Assembly: GCA_015243575.1 (NCBI GenBank)
Contig: CP042469.1
Coordinates: forward strand, 186,001-250,000
From: Clostridiales bacterium
Lineage (GTDB): Bacteria > Bacillota > Clostridia > Peptostreptococcales > Anaerovoracaceae
Direction: 5' to 3'
DNA: 64,000 nucleotides
Program-made: the position numbers and the translations under genes
Notes under the pieces: model-generated
Databases searched by the model: none
Seen by the model: only the letters and a program-made list of their open reading frames with translations
What the model was told of the DNA's origin: nothing
Part shown: positions 1 through 8,695 of the stretch, piece after piece
Numbering within the stretch: position 1 is the stretch's first letter
How the letters are laid out: every line of letters begins with the position of its first letter

Positions 1-1
1 A

Positions 2-220
2 AATACGGCTTTGGCAGATCTCACTGGCCTTAAGGTTGAGCGAAGCGGGTTTCTTGGATATGTTTCTGAACCGCTGGAAACGGGTGTTTATCTCGCAGGA
101 TGCTCCCGCTTTCCCATGGGAATTCTTGATACCATTGCCAGTGCACGAAATACTGCCTCCATACTCATCAACGGAGAGGCAAGAGGCAGCAATTGGGAAC
201 ATAAGGGAGGGGTACAATGA
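2..220 (+). CDS. HdrA-like flavoprotein, C-terminal end (cut by window edge)
   Basis: Only the last 72 or so codons are present; the gene begins before the window. The tail contains GVYLAGCSRFPMGILDTIAS, the C-terminal signature of the HdrA FAD domain, where the last beta-strand binds FAD and the following helix begins. HdrA proteins are the flavin-bifurcating subunits of heterodisulfide-reductase-type complexes. The stop overlaps the ATG of the next gene (ATGA at 217-220), so the two are translationally coupled. No start codon can be assigned, and an hdrB gene could lie further upstream. The family call is by signature only. Confidence 0.7.
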   Translation, partial: NTALADLTGLKVERSGFLGYVSEPLETGVYLAGCSRFPMGILDTIASARNTASILINGEARGSNWEHKGGVQ

Positions 221-1635
221 AAACGATCCTTGCCGGCAAAAGCAGATACACGGAGTCACTGAAACCGGCGTTACATGATGCCGGATTTGATACCATTGCT
301 GTAGAAACTGTGCATGAGCTGAGATCACTTCCGAAAGAGTATCCTGTGATCGTTCTGCAGGACACGGAACTCAGCCCGCTGATTACAAGTAAAAAGGAGG
401 CGGAAGCAGCAATCCTTGGATTGAAACCAAAGGATCTGATCGTGTTTTTAATGGATCAGAACCAGGACGCCACTCCCTACATAGAAAACTGCGTTTTACA
501 TATGGCAAGCTATCTGGCAGGACTGAAGCGAAATATCGCGGTTCTTCTAAGGTCTTCCAGAGCCTCGGATTCCGGATTTGACGAGCGTTACAGAACGGCG
601 AGAAACAAAGGGGTAGCCTTTGTGAAGTATGAGCATATTGACATCGGCTCTGATGACGGTAAAACCCGGATTGAACTTTGGGATGGAAGCACGAGGCTAG
701 TCCTGGAAACGCCGCTCTGCATTCCTTGTGAAGCCAGCCCGACTTCCGAACTATATGCCTTTGCCGATGCGCTGCATGTTCGAACCTATGGCGACAGAGA
801 CGTAAGCGGCAGCCATGGAGTCAGCGGAGGAAGATGGTTTTTAAACCAGGGAACGACGTTCAAGCGAAATGTGAAACTGATCCATACGGATTCTTTGGAC
901 CAGGATGCAAGATCCATTGTGCCGTCTCTCGTGAGGGATCTAAAGGAACTCTATGAGCCGGGACAGGAACAAATAGCGTTTGTTGACAGCAAAAAGTGTG
1001 CCTTTTGTTATACCTGCTACAGAGTCTGCCCTCATTCGGCGCTGTCTCCTGATGAGAACAATGAGGCAATGAAGGCAGAGGAACTCCTCTGCCAGCGCTG
1101 CGGTATCTGCGTTTCTGTCTGTCCGGCAGGTGCAATCGCTTTCCGGGGAACAGAGTCGGTTTGTAGATCAGAAGGCGAAGCCTTCGAGCAGGATGCGGGA
1201 GCTATGGAGCAGCGAACCGAAGTCATGGAGCAGGATGTGGGAGCCATGGCGCTGGGTAAGGAAGACGATAGCAAAGCGACACAGAAGCTAAAAATCTTTT
1301 GCTGTGAAAATTCTGCGTTCCCGCTGTCAGCAGAAGCCCTTGTCGGGATTAATACTGCCATCCAGCCGGTGGCCTGCGGCGGTGAAATCAGCACCGGTAT
1401 GGTCTTGGAAGCGTTGAAACAGTATGATTCTGTATTGGTGGCGGTTTGCTGCTACGATGCCTGCAAGCATCGGGACGGAAATAAGCGATGCACAAAGCAG
1501 ATGGAACGGCTGAAGGAGAGATTGGGAAAATTGGGCTACGATTCAAATCGAATCAGCAGTGTGCGGATTGGTATCACAATGGCAGACATATTGCGGGATG
1601 AGGCTTTAACAGCCTTGAAAGGAGAAGTGCGATGA
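217..1635 (+). CDS. HdrA-related ferredoxin fused to an MvhD-like domain
   Basis: 472 residues. Residues about 1-240 resemble the middle of HdrA (GFDERYRTARNKGVAFVK matches the GFEELYRRAREKGVRFV-type HdrA segment) but contain no GxGxxG FAD-binding motif. Around residues 268-310 there are two 4Fe-4S sites, CAFCYTCYRVCP and CQRCGICVSVCP. The last ~110 residues (from IFCCENSAFPL) look like a divergent MvhD domain, the small Fe-S subunit that passes electrons to HdrA. Between them is a hydrophilic linker with a 42-nt direct repeat (1186-1249). The ATG at 217 overlaps the upstream stop, and the gene overlaps metV by 4 nt. It probably docks an electron donor onto the partial HdrA encoded just upstream. 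The exact role is inferred. Confidence 0.65.
   Translation: MKTILAGKSRYTESLKPALHDAGFDTIAVETVHELRSLPKEYPVIVLQDTELSPLITSKKEAEAAILGLKPKDLIVFLMDQNQDATPYIENCVLHMASYLAGLKRNIAVLLRSSRASDSGFDERYRTARNKGVAFVKYEHIDIGSDDGKTRIELWDGSTRLVLETPLCIPCEASPTSELYAFADALHVRTYGDRDVSGSHGVSGGRWFLNQGTTFKRNVKLIHTDSLDQDARSIVPSLVRDLKELYEPGQEQIAFVDSKKCAFCYTCYRVCPHSALSPDENNEAMKAEELLCQRCGICVSVCPAGAIAFRGTESVCRSEGEAFEQDAGAMEQRTEVMEQDVGAMALGKEDDSKATQKLKIFCCENSAFPLSAEALVGINTAIQPVACGGEISTGMVLEALKQYDSVLVAVCCYDACKHRDGNKRCTKQMERLKERLGKLGYDSNRISSVRIGITMADILRDEALTALKGEVR
1186..1249 (+). repeat. 42-nt in-frame direct repeat in linker
   Basis: A 22-nt unit beginning GAGCAGGATG and ending ATGG occurs at 1186-1207 and 1228-1249 with two mismatches. 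The period is 42 nt, or 14 codons. It encodes EQDAGAMEQ and EQDVGAMAL in the linker between the ferredoxin and MvhD-like domains and keeps the reading frame. Confidence 0.85.
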
Positions 1636-2300
1636 TCATAGCTTCACAGAAGCCCATTGAAGAAATCAGGGAGACTATAAAGCCATACAAGAAAGTCCTG
1701 ATTGCAGCTTGCGGCACCTGCGTCACCGTATGCCTTGCCGGAGGTGAAAAGGAAGCAAAGGAGCTTGCCGATCTATTGTCCCTGTCAGGGGATCAAGAAT
1801 TCAGAGTGGTAACACCCAAGCGTCAGTGTGACAGCGAGTTTCTGGAAGAGTTTGATAAAGACATTGCCTGGGCCGATGCGGGGCTGTCCTTAGCCTGCGG
1901 GGTAGGCGTCCAGTATCTGGCGGAACGCTGCACGGGAAAACCGATCATTCCCGGCCTCAATACTGCCTTTATGGGCGCAAACCGGGATGCCGGTTACTGG
2001 ACGGAAATGTGTCAGGGCTGCGGAAACTGTGTTCTTGAAAAAACAGGAGGGGTCTGTCCTGTCGCACGATGTTCCAAGAGTCATTTCAACGGTCCCTGCG
2101 GCGGAAGCTCCAAGGGGAAATGTGAGGTGAACGATTCCATCGACTGTGCCTGGCAGTTGATCTACGACAGATTAAAAAGCCTGAATCAGATGGAACGGCT
2201 CTTTGAAACCATTCCGCCGAGAGATTGGAGCACAAGCAGAGATGGCGGACCCAGAAAGATCCGAAGGCCGGATGTGGCCATCGAGGAGGTGACGGAATGA
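1632..2300 (+). CDS. metV: Methylene-THF reductase zinc/iron-sulfur partner subunit MetV
   Basis: 222 residues, the MTHFR C-terminal domain family (MetV). MetV is the Fe-S partner of MetF and passes electrons to its flavin for reducing methylene-THF to methyl-THF in the Wood-Ljungdahl methyl branch. Visible cysteine motifs are ACGTCVTVC near residue 27, CQGCGNC near residue 128, and the family hallmark CPVARCSKSHFNGPCGG. The ATG lies in ATGA overlapping the upstream stop, and the gene overlaps metF by 4 nt. The size and the metV-metF order match acetogens such as Moorella and Sporomusa (established knowledge). It is probably cytoplasmic. Confidence 0.9.
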   Translation: MIIASQKPIEEIRETIKPYKKVLIAACGTCVTVCLAGGEKEAKELADLLSLSGDQEFRVVTPKRQCDSEFLEEFDKDIAWADAGLSLACGVGVQYLAERCTGKPIIPGLNTAFMGANRDAGYWTEMCQGCGNCVLEKTGGVCPVARCSKSHFNGPCGGSSKGKCEVNDSIDCAWQLIYDRLKSLNQMERLFETIPPRDWSTSRDGGPRKIRRPDVAIEEVTE

Positions 2301-3217
2301 GCGAAGAAAAGAGCAGACTTCAAAGACTCTTTGAATCCGGTACCTTTGTTGTCACTGGTGAAGTGGGTCCTCCCATGGGTGCGGATTCAGGGCATGTCTA
2401 CCATGCGGCGGAGGCCTTGACCGGGATCATCGATGCTGCAAATGTAACGGATAACCAAACTTCTATCCTGCGCATGTCCTCCATCGCAGCCTCCCTTCTT
2501 GTTCAGCAGAAGGGTCTAGAGGCAGTGGTTCAGATGACCTGCAGAGACCGAAACAGGATTGCCATACAAAGTGATCTTCTGGGCGCCTGGGCTTTGGGGC
2601 TTCGGAATCTGCTTGTCCTTTCCGGGGATCATCAGAGCTTCGGAAACGACCGCCATGCGAAAAACGTCTATGATGTGGATTCGGTACAGCTGATCAAGAT
2701 GCTGTCAGATCTCCAGAGGGACGGCGTCTTCTACAATGGTAAGAAAGCAAAGGGTGTGCCGGAATTTTTCATCGGTACCACAGCAAATCCCTTTGCAGAT
2801 CCCGAAGAGCTGCAGCTGATTCGTCTGAAGAAAAAAATACAAGCGGGAGCCAAATTCGTTCAGACCCAATCCATCTATGACATTGACAAATTCGAGGCGT
2901 GGATGGAGAAGGTCAGAGCGTGGGGCCTGCATAAGGAAGCATATATCGAGGCGGGGGTTCTGGTCAATAAATCGCTCCGCTCCATCGAAATGACACAAAA
3001 AGTACCCGGAATGGATATTCCTGACGCACTTGTGGAAAGAATGAGAAATTCGGAAGACCCGAAAGAAGAAGGAATCCGGATCGTTCTTGAACTCATTGAG
3101 CGCATAAAGAAGATCGAAGGCATCAGAGGACTGCACATCATGGCGGTAGGCTGGGAAGAGATCGTACCCGTTGTAGTAGAGCGTGCGGGCTTATCACCCC
3201 GACCGATTGTGGAATAA
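2297..3217 (+). CDS. metF: Methylenetetrahydrofolate reductase MetF
   Basis: 306 residues. MetF is a TIM-barrel flavoprotein that reduces 5,10-methylene-THF to 5-methyl-THF. Family motifs include EVGPPMGAD at the N-terminus, NVTDNQ near residue 50, the GLRNLLVLSGDH segment and QTQSIYD. I chose the ATG at 2297 because GAGGAGGT lies at 2283-2290 and the ATG overlaps the metV stop. An in-frame start at 2225 would run deep into metV. It lies between metV and hdrC in the same operon, which points to coupling with the Hdr/Flx subunits rather than direct NADH use. That coupling is inferred. Confidence 0.93.
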   Translation: MSEEKSRLQRLFESGTFVVTGEVGPPMGADSGHVYHAAEALTGIIDAANVTDNQTSILRMSSIAASLLVQQKGLEAVVQMTCRDRNRIAIQSDLLGAWALGLRNLLVLSGDHQSFGNDRHAKNVYDVDSVQLIKMLSDLQRDGVFYNGKKAKGVPEFFIGTTANPFADPEELQLIRLKKKIQAGAKFVQTQSIYDIDKFEAWMEKVRAWGLHKEAYIEAGVLVNKSLRSIEMTQKVPGMDIPDALVERMRNSEDPKEEGIRIVLELIERIKKIEGIRGLHIMAVGWEEIVPVVVERAGLSPRPIVE

Positions 3218-3232
3218 AGAAAGGCAGGGCAT

Positions 3233-3673
3233 ATGAAAGGAACGTTAAATCCAGATTTTAAAAAGCAAATCGCTAAGTTTCCAGATGGTGCAAATGTAAT
3301 GAATTGTTATCTGTGCGGGACCTGTACTGCAGGGTGTCCTGTGGCGGGATTGGATTCCGCCTATAGCCCAAGAACCATCATGAGGATGGCCTTGGTGGGA
3401 ATGAAAGACGAGTTGCTCTCCTTGAACGAACTTTGGAAATGCAGTCAGTGCGGTCGTTGTACCTCTCATTGTCCGCAAAATGCCAGGCCTTCGGATGTGA
3501 TTAAAACCGTCCGGGAAATTGCTGTGGAAGAGGGAAACGCAACAGGCGATTCTATCAGCATCATTGCAGAACTGGAAAATGATATTGGCAGGCTGAGGCT
3601 GGAACGAATTGAAGATGCACTGCGGCTGATCGAAATCAATCGGAACAAGAAAAACCAACGAATCGAAAAGTAG
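3233..3673 (+). CDS. hdrC: HdrC-like ferredoxin subunit
   Basis: 146 residues with two classical 4Fe-4S motifs, CYLCGTCTAGCP (about residues 24-35) and CSQCGRCTSHCP (about 69-80), in the spacing of heterodisulfide reductase subunit C. HdrC carries electrons between HdrA and HdrB or another acceptor. It is a little shorter than typical HdrC (roughly 180-190 residues) and has no membrane segment, so it is the soluble type. The start has AAAGGCAGGG upstream. In most hdrCBA operons hdrB follows, but here hdrA begins 9 nt after the stop with no hdrB between. Confidence 0.85.
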   Translation: MKGTLNPDFKKQIAKFPDGANVMNCYLCGTCTAGCPVAGLDSAYSPRTIMRMALVGMKDELLSLNELWKCSQCGRCTSHCPQNARPSDVIKTVREIAVEEGNATGDSISIIAELENDIGRLRLERIEDALRLIEINRNKKNQRIEK

Positions 3674-3682
3674 GTGGGTGGT

Positions 3683-6600
3683 ATGAAAAAGCCGGTAATG
3701 GTTGTGGGCGGAGGAATCGGTGGTATTCAGGCGTCCCACGATTTAGCTGAGATGGGCATTCCTGTCTTTCTCATTGAACGGTCTCCTTCCATTGGCGGGA
3801 GGATGGCCCAGCTTGACAAGACCTTTCCAACCAACGATTGCTCTGCATGTATTCTTGCTCCCAAGGTCACCGCGACGTTTAATCACCCCCTGGTAAAAAC
3901 CATGACCTGGAGTGAGGTGGTGGAAATCCGCGGCAGCGCACCGGATTTCACCGCGGTGATCCGTCAGAAGGCTCGTTACATAGACACCGATAAATGCACT
4001 GGCTGCGGGGACTGTACGGAACAATGTCCAATTACATTAAAAAGTGAATTCGACATGGGAGTGGGGAGCAGAAAAGCAGTCTTCAAACCCTTTGCACAGG
4101 CAGCACCCAATAAGGTCGTCATAGACAAAAAGGGTTCCTCGCCATGTAAGTATCAATGCCCTGCTCACATTGACGCCCACGGATATGTTACGCTGACTGG
4201 AGAAGGACGCTATGAAGAAGCCCTTGATGTGGTTCGCCGCGTCACGCCGTTCTCAGGAGTGCTGGGCCGTGTATGCGTCCATCCCTGCGAGTCCAACTGC
4301 ACCAGGCGTTTTGTAGAACAACCCATCAGCATAGCGGGTCTGAAACGCTTCCTTGCAGATACAGACCAGAAGAACGGGAAAAAGAAGGTGGCGGTAACGG
4401 CTGAGCCCAAAGCGGCTAAAATAGCAATCGTCGGAGCCGGCCCTGCAGGGCTCAACTGTGCTTATTCCCTGGCGAAAGAGGGGTATGACTGCACTGTATT
4501 TGAAAAGCTTCCTGTGGCAGGCGGCATGCTGCAGGTCGGCATACCGGATTACCGTCTGGATAAAAAGGTATTGGATTATGAAATCGCCCTTGTAGAAGAC
4601 ATGGGTGTGGACATCAAATACAATACAGAAATTGGCAGGGATTTTACGCTGGAGGATCTGAAGACGCAGGGGTATCAGGCAGTCTTTCTGGCAATTGGCG
4701 CCCATTCCGACGCCAAATTGGGAATTCCCGGGGAAGAGAATGAGGCAGTCATTTCCAGTGTTGCGTTCTTAAGGGAGCTGAATCTGAGAAAGTATTCAGG
4801 AGAAAGCGCAGCCACCAGCAAACGAGCTGCTGACGAGTTCACAGAGGTTGCATTTTCAAATGATAAGTTAACCCCCGGTAAAAAGATCATCGTCATCGGT
4901 GGGGGAAATGTTGCAATGGATTCTGCCCGCTCAGCACTGCGGCTGGGATGCGATGTCACGGTGGTGTATCGCCGCTGCCGAGAGCAGATGCCGGCCAATC
5001 CATGGGAAATTGAAGAGGCTGAGGAAGAGGGTGTGACGTTTCTATATCTGACATCCCAGATTGAAGTTCTCAGTGAAAACGGCAGGTTAACAGGTTTGCG
5101 GTGCTGCAAAAACAAGCTGGGCGAACCCGATGCTTCGGGCAGACGCAGCCCGGAAGCAATTCCGAATTCCGAATTTGTCGTAGAAGCTGATCATATCATT
5201 GTAGCGATTGGACAGAAGGTGGAGAGAGAAATCGAATCAGCAGGTTTCCGGGTGTTTCACTCCCGTGGAACCATACTGGCCAAAGATGCGAAAACTGAGA
5301 TGGAAGGCGTATTTGCAGGAGGAGATGCTCAGTCAGGACCTGCAACACTGATCGAGGCCATCGCTGCCGGGAACAGAGCTGCCAAAGCCATTATCAACTA
5401 TGTGGAAAATAGGAATGATACCATAGAACCATTCCTGCTGCCTCAAACAGATCTGTCTCAGGTGGATACCGACGGATTCTCGTTCGCTTCCAGAGCCAAA
5501 ATGCCTGTCATCGATATGGAGCGTCGGAGAAACAGCTTTGACGAAGTGGAACTTGGCTATGACGAAGAGACTGCCCGTGCAGAGGCAAGAAGGTGCGTGG
5601 ACTGTTCTGTTTGCTGTGAATGTCTGGCTTGCGAGGCAGCATGCAAGGCCGGAGCCGTTAGCCATAAGCAGGAGGATCAGTATTTGGAAATTCCGGTGAG
5701 CGCAATTGTAATGAGCCCCGGATACGATTTGGCAGATCGGATTCCGCCGGAGCTGGGATACGAAAAATATGAAGATGTGGTTACCTCAATGGAGTATGAG
5801 CGAATTCTTTCCGCATCCGGGCCATACGGCGGTCATGTCCAGCGTCCCAGTGACGGGAGGCAGCCGAAGAAAATTGCATTCCTTCAATGTGTCGGTTCCA
5901 GAGATGATCAGTGTGAGGCAGATTACTGCTCCTCTGTTTGCTGCATGTATTCCGTCAAGGAAGCGCAGATCACCAAGGAGCATTTGCCATCGGTGGAGGA
6001 CATCCACATCTATTATATGGATATGAGAGCGTACGGAAAGGATTTCGATCGATACATCAAGTCTGGAGAGGACAAATACGGCATCAAGTTTATCCGCAGC
6101 CGCGCGGGCGGTATTGAGCGGCTTGAAAATGGAGTGCTGAGACTATACAGCACAAGACCCGACGGGTTGAAAACTGCGGAGGACTATGACCTCGTCGTTC
6201 TTGCCACGGGATTTCAGTCCAATCCTGAGACAGAAGCCATGCTCGGCAGGATCGGAGTGAAGACAGACCGGTACGGGTTCGTCCACTGTGATGAGTTTGG
6301 CGCTCCGGAAACCTCGGTCGAGGGCATTTACGCCTGCGGAGCAGCCTCTGGGCCCAAGGATATTCCGGAAACAGTGGCTGAGGCTAGTGCTGCAGCTTCT
6401 GCAGCGGCACAAATTGCAAATCAGGAGGAACTATCCGAAGAAGACTTTATCAAATTCTTCGATCCCGATGAGGAAGTACCCCTGCGGGATGTTTCCAATG
6501 AACCCATCCGAATGGGTGTCTTCGTCTGCCGCTGCGGTGTCAACATCGGCGGCTATGTAGATGTTCCCGATGTTTGCGATTATATCAGAACACTGCCCTT

Positions 6601-8206
6601 TGTGGTTCATGTAGAAGACTCCCTTTACACCTGCTCTGTGGATGCACAGAAAAATATGATGGATCTCATTGCGAAGCACAGGCTCAATCGGGTCGTCGTC
6701 GCTTCCTGCACGCCCAGAACCCATGAACCGCTGTTCCAGTCGGTACTGAAAAAGACGGGACTGAATCCCTACCTTTTCAATATGTCGAATATAAGGGATC
6801 AATGCTCCTGGGTTCATATGGACGATAAGCAAGCGGCAACCAGAAAGGCAAAAGAACTTGTGCGGATGGCGGTGGGAAAAGGACTGCTTGCCGTAGCACT
6901 ACAGAGAAAGAAGATCCCCGTAGAGCATTCCGCTTTGATCCTCGGAGGAGGTGCCGCTGGTATGAGCGCTGCTCTGGCCATTGCCGATATGGGATATCGG
7001 GCAATTCTTGCAGAGAAGAGCGGCTGCCTTGGAGGAAATGCCCTGGCATTGAATGATACTTACAGCGGGAGACCGATTCAAAGATACCTGGAGAAGATGA
7101 TTGACAGGGTCATGCGCAATGAGCGGATTACTGTTCATCTAAACACAACGGTGGGGAAACTGGAAGGCTTTGTGGGTAATTTTAAGACGACGCTTGTATC
7201 CGATAATGTGCTTACCCCGGTAAATCATGGCGTTGTCATCGTAGCGACAGGAGCCCATGAAGCGCAGACCGCTGAGTACCTTCACGGAAAGCATCCCAAG
7301 GTCATCACCCAGCTCACCCTTGACAGACTGCTTCAAAATGGAGATGCGTCGATACAGAATCTCAAGAACGTGGTGATGATTCAGTGCGTAGGCTCCAGAG
7401 AAGCGGAACGGATGTACTGCAGCCGTGTCTGCTGCAATCAGGCTATGCGAAATGCCGCTGCACTCCGAAGAATCAATCCGGAGGTCAATATTTCTGTACT
7501 TTACAGAGAAATGAGAACCTATGGAATGCAGGAGCTCAACTACAGGAATGAGCGCCAGAACGGCGTTTGTTTTGTAAACTATGATCTTGAGCACAAGCCG
7601 ACGGTTCGGGAGAACCCTACAAATGAGACAAAGGGGCTGCAAGTTTCAGTTTTCAGCGAAGCGGCAAGCTCAGAAGTAGTCTTTGAAGCGGATCTGGTCG
7701 TTCTGGCTACGGCCATGGAGGCGGATCGGGAGGCAAACAAGATTACGGCCCAGCTGCTGAAGATTCCCCAGACGCAGGACGGCTTCTTCCTGGAAGCCCA
7801 TGCGAAACTGCGCCCTGTGGATTTTGCTACGGAAGGCGTATACCTATGCGGGTTGGCCCACTCGCCAAAAAACCTGAAAGAATCCATGGTTCAGGGAAAA
7901 TCAGCAGCGGGAAGAGCGGCAACTGTAATCTCAAAGGATTTTATCGAAACAGAAGGAACCATTGCAAAGGTTGACGGCAATCTCTGTACGGCCTGCGGAA
8001 CCTGTGAGACCATCTGCCCCTATGGAGCAGTTGAGGTTCAGGATGTACCGGTACGCGGGGGAACCGTAAAACGTGCCATTGTCAACGAAGCACTCTGCAA
8101 AGGCTGCGGAACCTGCTCGGCAAACTGCCGCTGCGGTGCGGCAGATGTGGGCGGTTTCGCTGACAGGCAGATCGTGAATGAGATTGAGTATCTGATGAGA
8201 AAGTAG
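3683..8206 (+). CDS. hdrA: Giant HdrA: HdrA FAD module with inserted NfnB/GltD domain, fused to a second complete HdrA
   Basis: 1507 residues from the ATG at 3683; a GTG at 3674 is possible but sits inside the AGGTGGGTGG ribosome site. Domain order: HdrA FAD motif VVGGGIGGIQAS with the HdrA-typical DCSACILAPK (1-95); 4Fe-4S motif CTGCGDCTEQCP (~110); an inserted glutamate-synthase-beta/NfnB domain (~150-580) with its own Cys-rich N-terminus, FAD motif IVGAGPAGLNCAYSL and NAD(P)H motif IGGGNVAMDSARSA; the rest of HdrA module 1 with a Cys cluster near 638; then a complete second HdrA with VCRCGVNIGG (~950), FAD motif LGGGAAGMSAA (~1085) and two C-terminal 4Fe-4S motifs (~1435 and ~1472). Three FAD sites and an extra NAD(P)H site are predicted. 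HdrA family members bifurcate electrons; the inserted NfnB suggests an additional pyridine-nucleotide entry or exit (inference). Confidence 0.88.
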   Translation: MKKPVMVVGGGIGGIQASHDLAEMGIPVFLIERSPSIGGRMAQLDKTFPTNDCSACILAPKVTATFNHPLVKTMTWSEVVEIRGSAPDFTAVIRQKARYIDTDKCTGCGDCTEQCPITLKSEFDMGVGSRKAVFKPFAQAAPNKVVIDKKGSSPCKYQCPAHIDAHGYVTLTGEGRYEEALDVVRRVTPFSGVLGRVCVHPCESNCTRRFVEQPISIAGLKRFLADTDQKNGKKKVAVTAEPKAAKIAIVGAGPAGLNCAYSLAKEGYDCTVFEKLPVAGGMLQVGIPDYRLDKKVLDYEIALVEDMGVDIKYNTEIGRDFTLEDLKTQGYQAVFLAIGAHSDAKLGIPGEENEAVISSVAFLRELNLRKYSGESAATSKRAADEFTEVAFSNDKLTPGKKIIVIGGGNVAMDSARSALRLGCDVTVVYRRCREQMPANPWEIEEAEEEGVTFLYLTSQIEVLSENGRLTGLRCCKNKLGEPDASGRRSPEAIPNSEFVVEADHIIVAIGQKVEREIESAGFRVFHSRGTILAKDAKTEMEGVFAGGDAQSGPATLIEAIAAGNRAAKAIINYVENRNDTIEPFLLPQTDLSQVDTDGFSFASRAKMPVIDMERRRNSFDEVELGYDEETARAEARRCVDCSVCCECLACEAACKAGAVSHKQEDQYLEIPVSAIVMSPGYDLADRIPPELGYEKYEDVVTSMEYERILSASGPYGGHVQRPSDGRQPKKIAFLQCVGSRDDQCEADYCSSVCCMYSVKEAQITKEHLPSVEDIHIYYMDMRAYGKDFDRYIKSGEDKYGIKFIRSRAGGIERLENGVLRLYSTRPDGLKTAEDYDLVVLATGFQSNPETEAMLGRIGVKTDRYGFVHCDEFGAPETSVEGIYACGAASGPKDIPETVAEASAAASAAAQIANQEELSEEDFIKFFDPDEEVPLRDVSNEPIRMGVFVCRCGVNIGGYVDVPDVCDYIRTLPFVVHVEDSLYTCSVDAQKNMMDLIAKHRLNRVVVASCTPRTHEPLFQSVLKKTGLNPYLFNMSNIRDQCSWVHMDDKQAATRKAKELVRMAVGKGLLAVALQRKKIPVEHSALILGGGAAGMSAALAIADMGYRAILAEKSGCLGGNALALNDTYSGRPIQRYLEKMIDRVMRNERITVHLNTTVGKLEGFVGNFKTTLVSDNVLTPVNHGVVIVATGAHEAQTAEYLHGKHPKVITQLTLDRLLQNGDASIQNLKNVVMIQCVGSREAERMYCSRVCCNQAMRNAAALRRINPEVNISVLYREMRTYGMQELNYRNERQNGVCFVNYDLEHKPTVRENPTNETKGLQVSVFSEAASSEVVFEADLVVLATAMEADREANKITAQLLKIPQTQDGFFLEAHAKLRPVDFATEGVYLCGLAHSPKNLKESMVQGKSAAGRAATVISKDFIETEGTIAKVDGNLCTACGTCETICPYGAVEVQDVPVRGGTVKRAIVNEALCKGCGTCSANCRCGAADVGGFADRQIVNEIEYLMRK

Positions 8207-8215
8207 GTGAGTATA

Positions 8216-8695
8216 TTGAGTGAACAAGCTGAATTCATTAACCCTGCACCATCTGACCCATCAACCGCAGCTTCAGAGGAATGGACACCCAGGATTATTG
8301 CATTTTTATGTAACTGGTGCAGCTATGCAGGAGCAGATCTGGCAGGAACGAGCAGGATCCAATATCCCCCCAGTATCAGAGTCATCCGGGTACCCTGCTC
8401 AGGTAGGGTGAACCCTCAATACATTATAAAAGCACTGGCTGACGGTGCGGATGGCGTGATGGTATCAGGTTGTCATCCTGGAGACTGTCACTACCTCGAA
8501 GGAAATTATTATGCAAGAAGGCGGTTTGCCGTATTGAAGAGACTCTTATCTCTTGCGGGCTTTCACCCGGACAGAGTTCAGTTTACCTGGGTTTCTGCGT
8601 CGGAGGGTGCAAAATTTGCGGAGGTTGTCTCTACCGTTACCGAAAAAATCAGGGTTTTGGGACCAAGCGAGCTTGGCGGAAGGGATGGTGTATGA
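8216..8695 (+). CDS. MvhD/FlxD electron-transfer subunit
   Basis: 159 residues, canonical MvhD domain (methyl-viologen-reducing hydrogenase delta, also FlxD). It carries a 2Fe-2S cluster that links HdrA to its electron donor. Motifs are FLCNWCSYAGADLAG, VPCSGRVNP and SGCHPGDCHYLEGNY. I favour the TTG at 8216 because AGGTGAG at 8205-8211 is well spaced for it; a GTG at 8207 overlapping the ribosome site is the alternative. The stop overlaps the next ATG (ATGATG at 8692). Followed by FlxB/C/A-like genes, it fits FlxD of FlxABCD-HdrABC systems. Confidence 0.88.
   Translation: MSEQAEFINPAPSDPSTAASEEWTPRIIAFLCNWCSYAGADLAGTSRIQYPPSIRVIRVPCSGRVNPQYIIKALADGADGVMVSGCHPGDCHYLEGNYYARRRFAVLKRLLSLAGFHPDRVQFTWVSASEGAKFAEVVSTVTEKIRVLGPSELGGRDGV

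Noticed and set aside
3245-3739. 164-codon open frame on the minus strand over hdrC/hdrA
   Set aside because: It is antisense to clear Fe-S motifs, has no family resemblance, and is a shadow of the coding strand.
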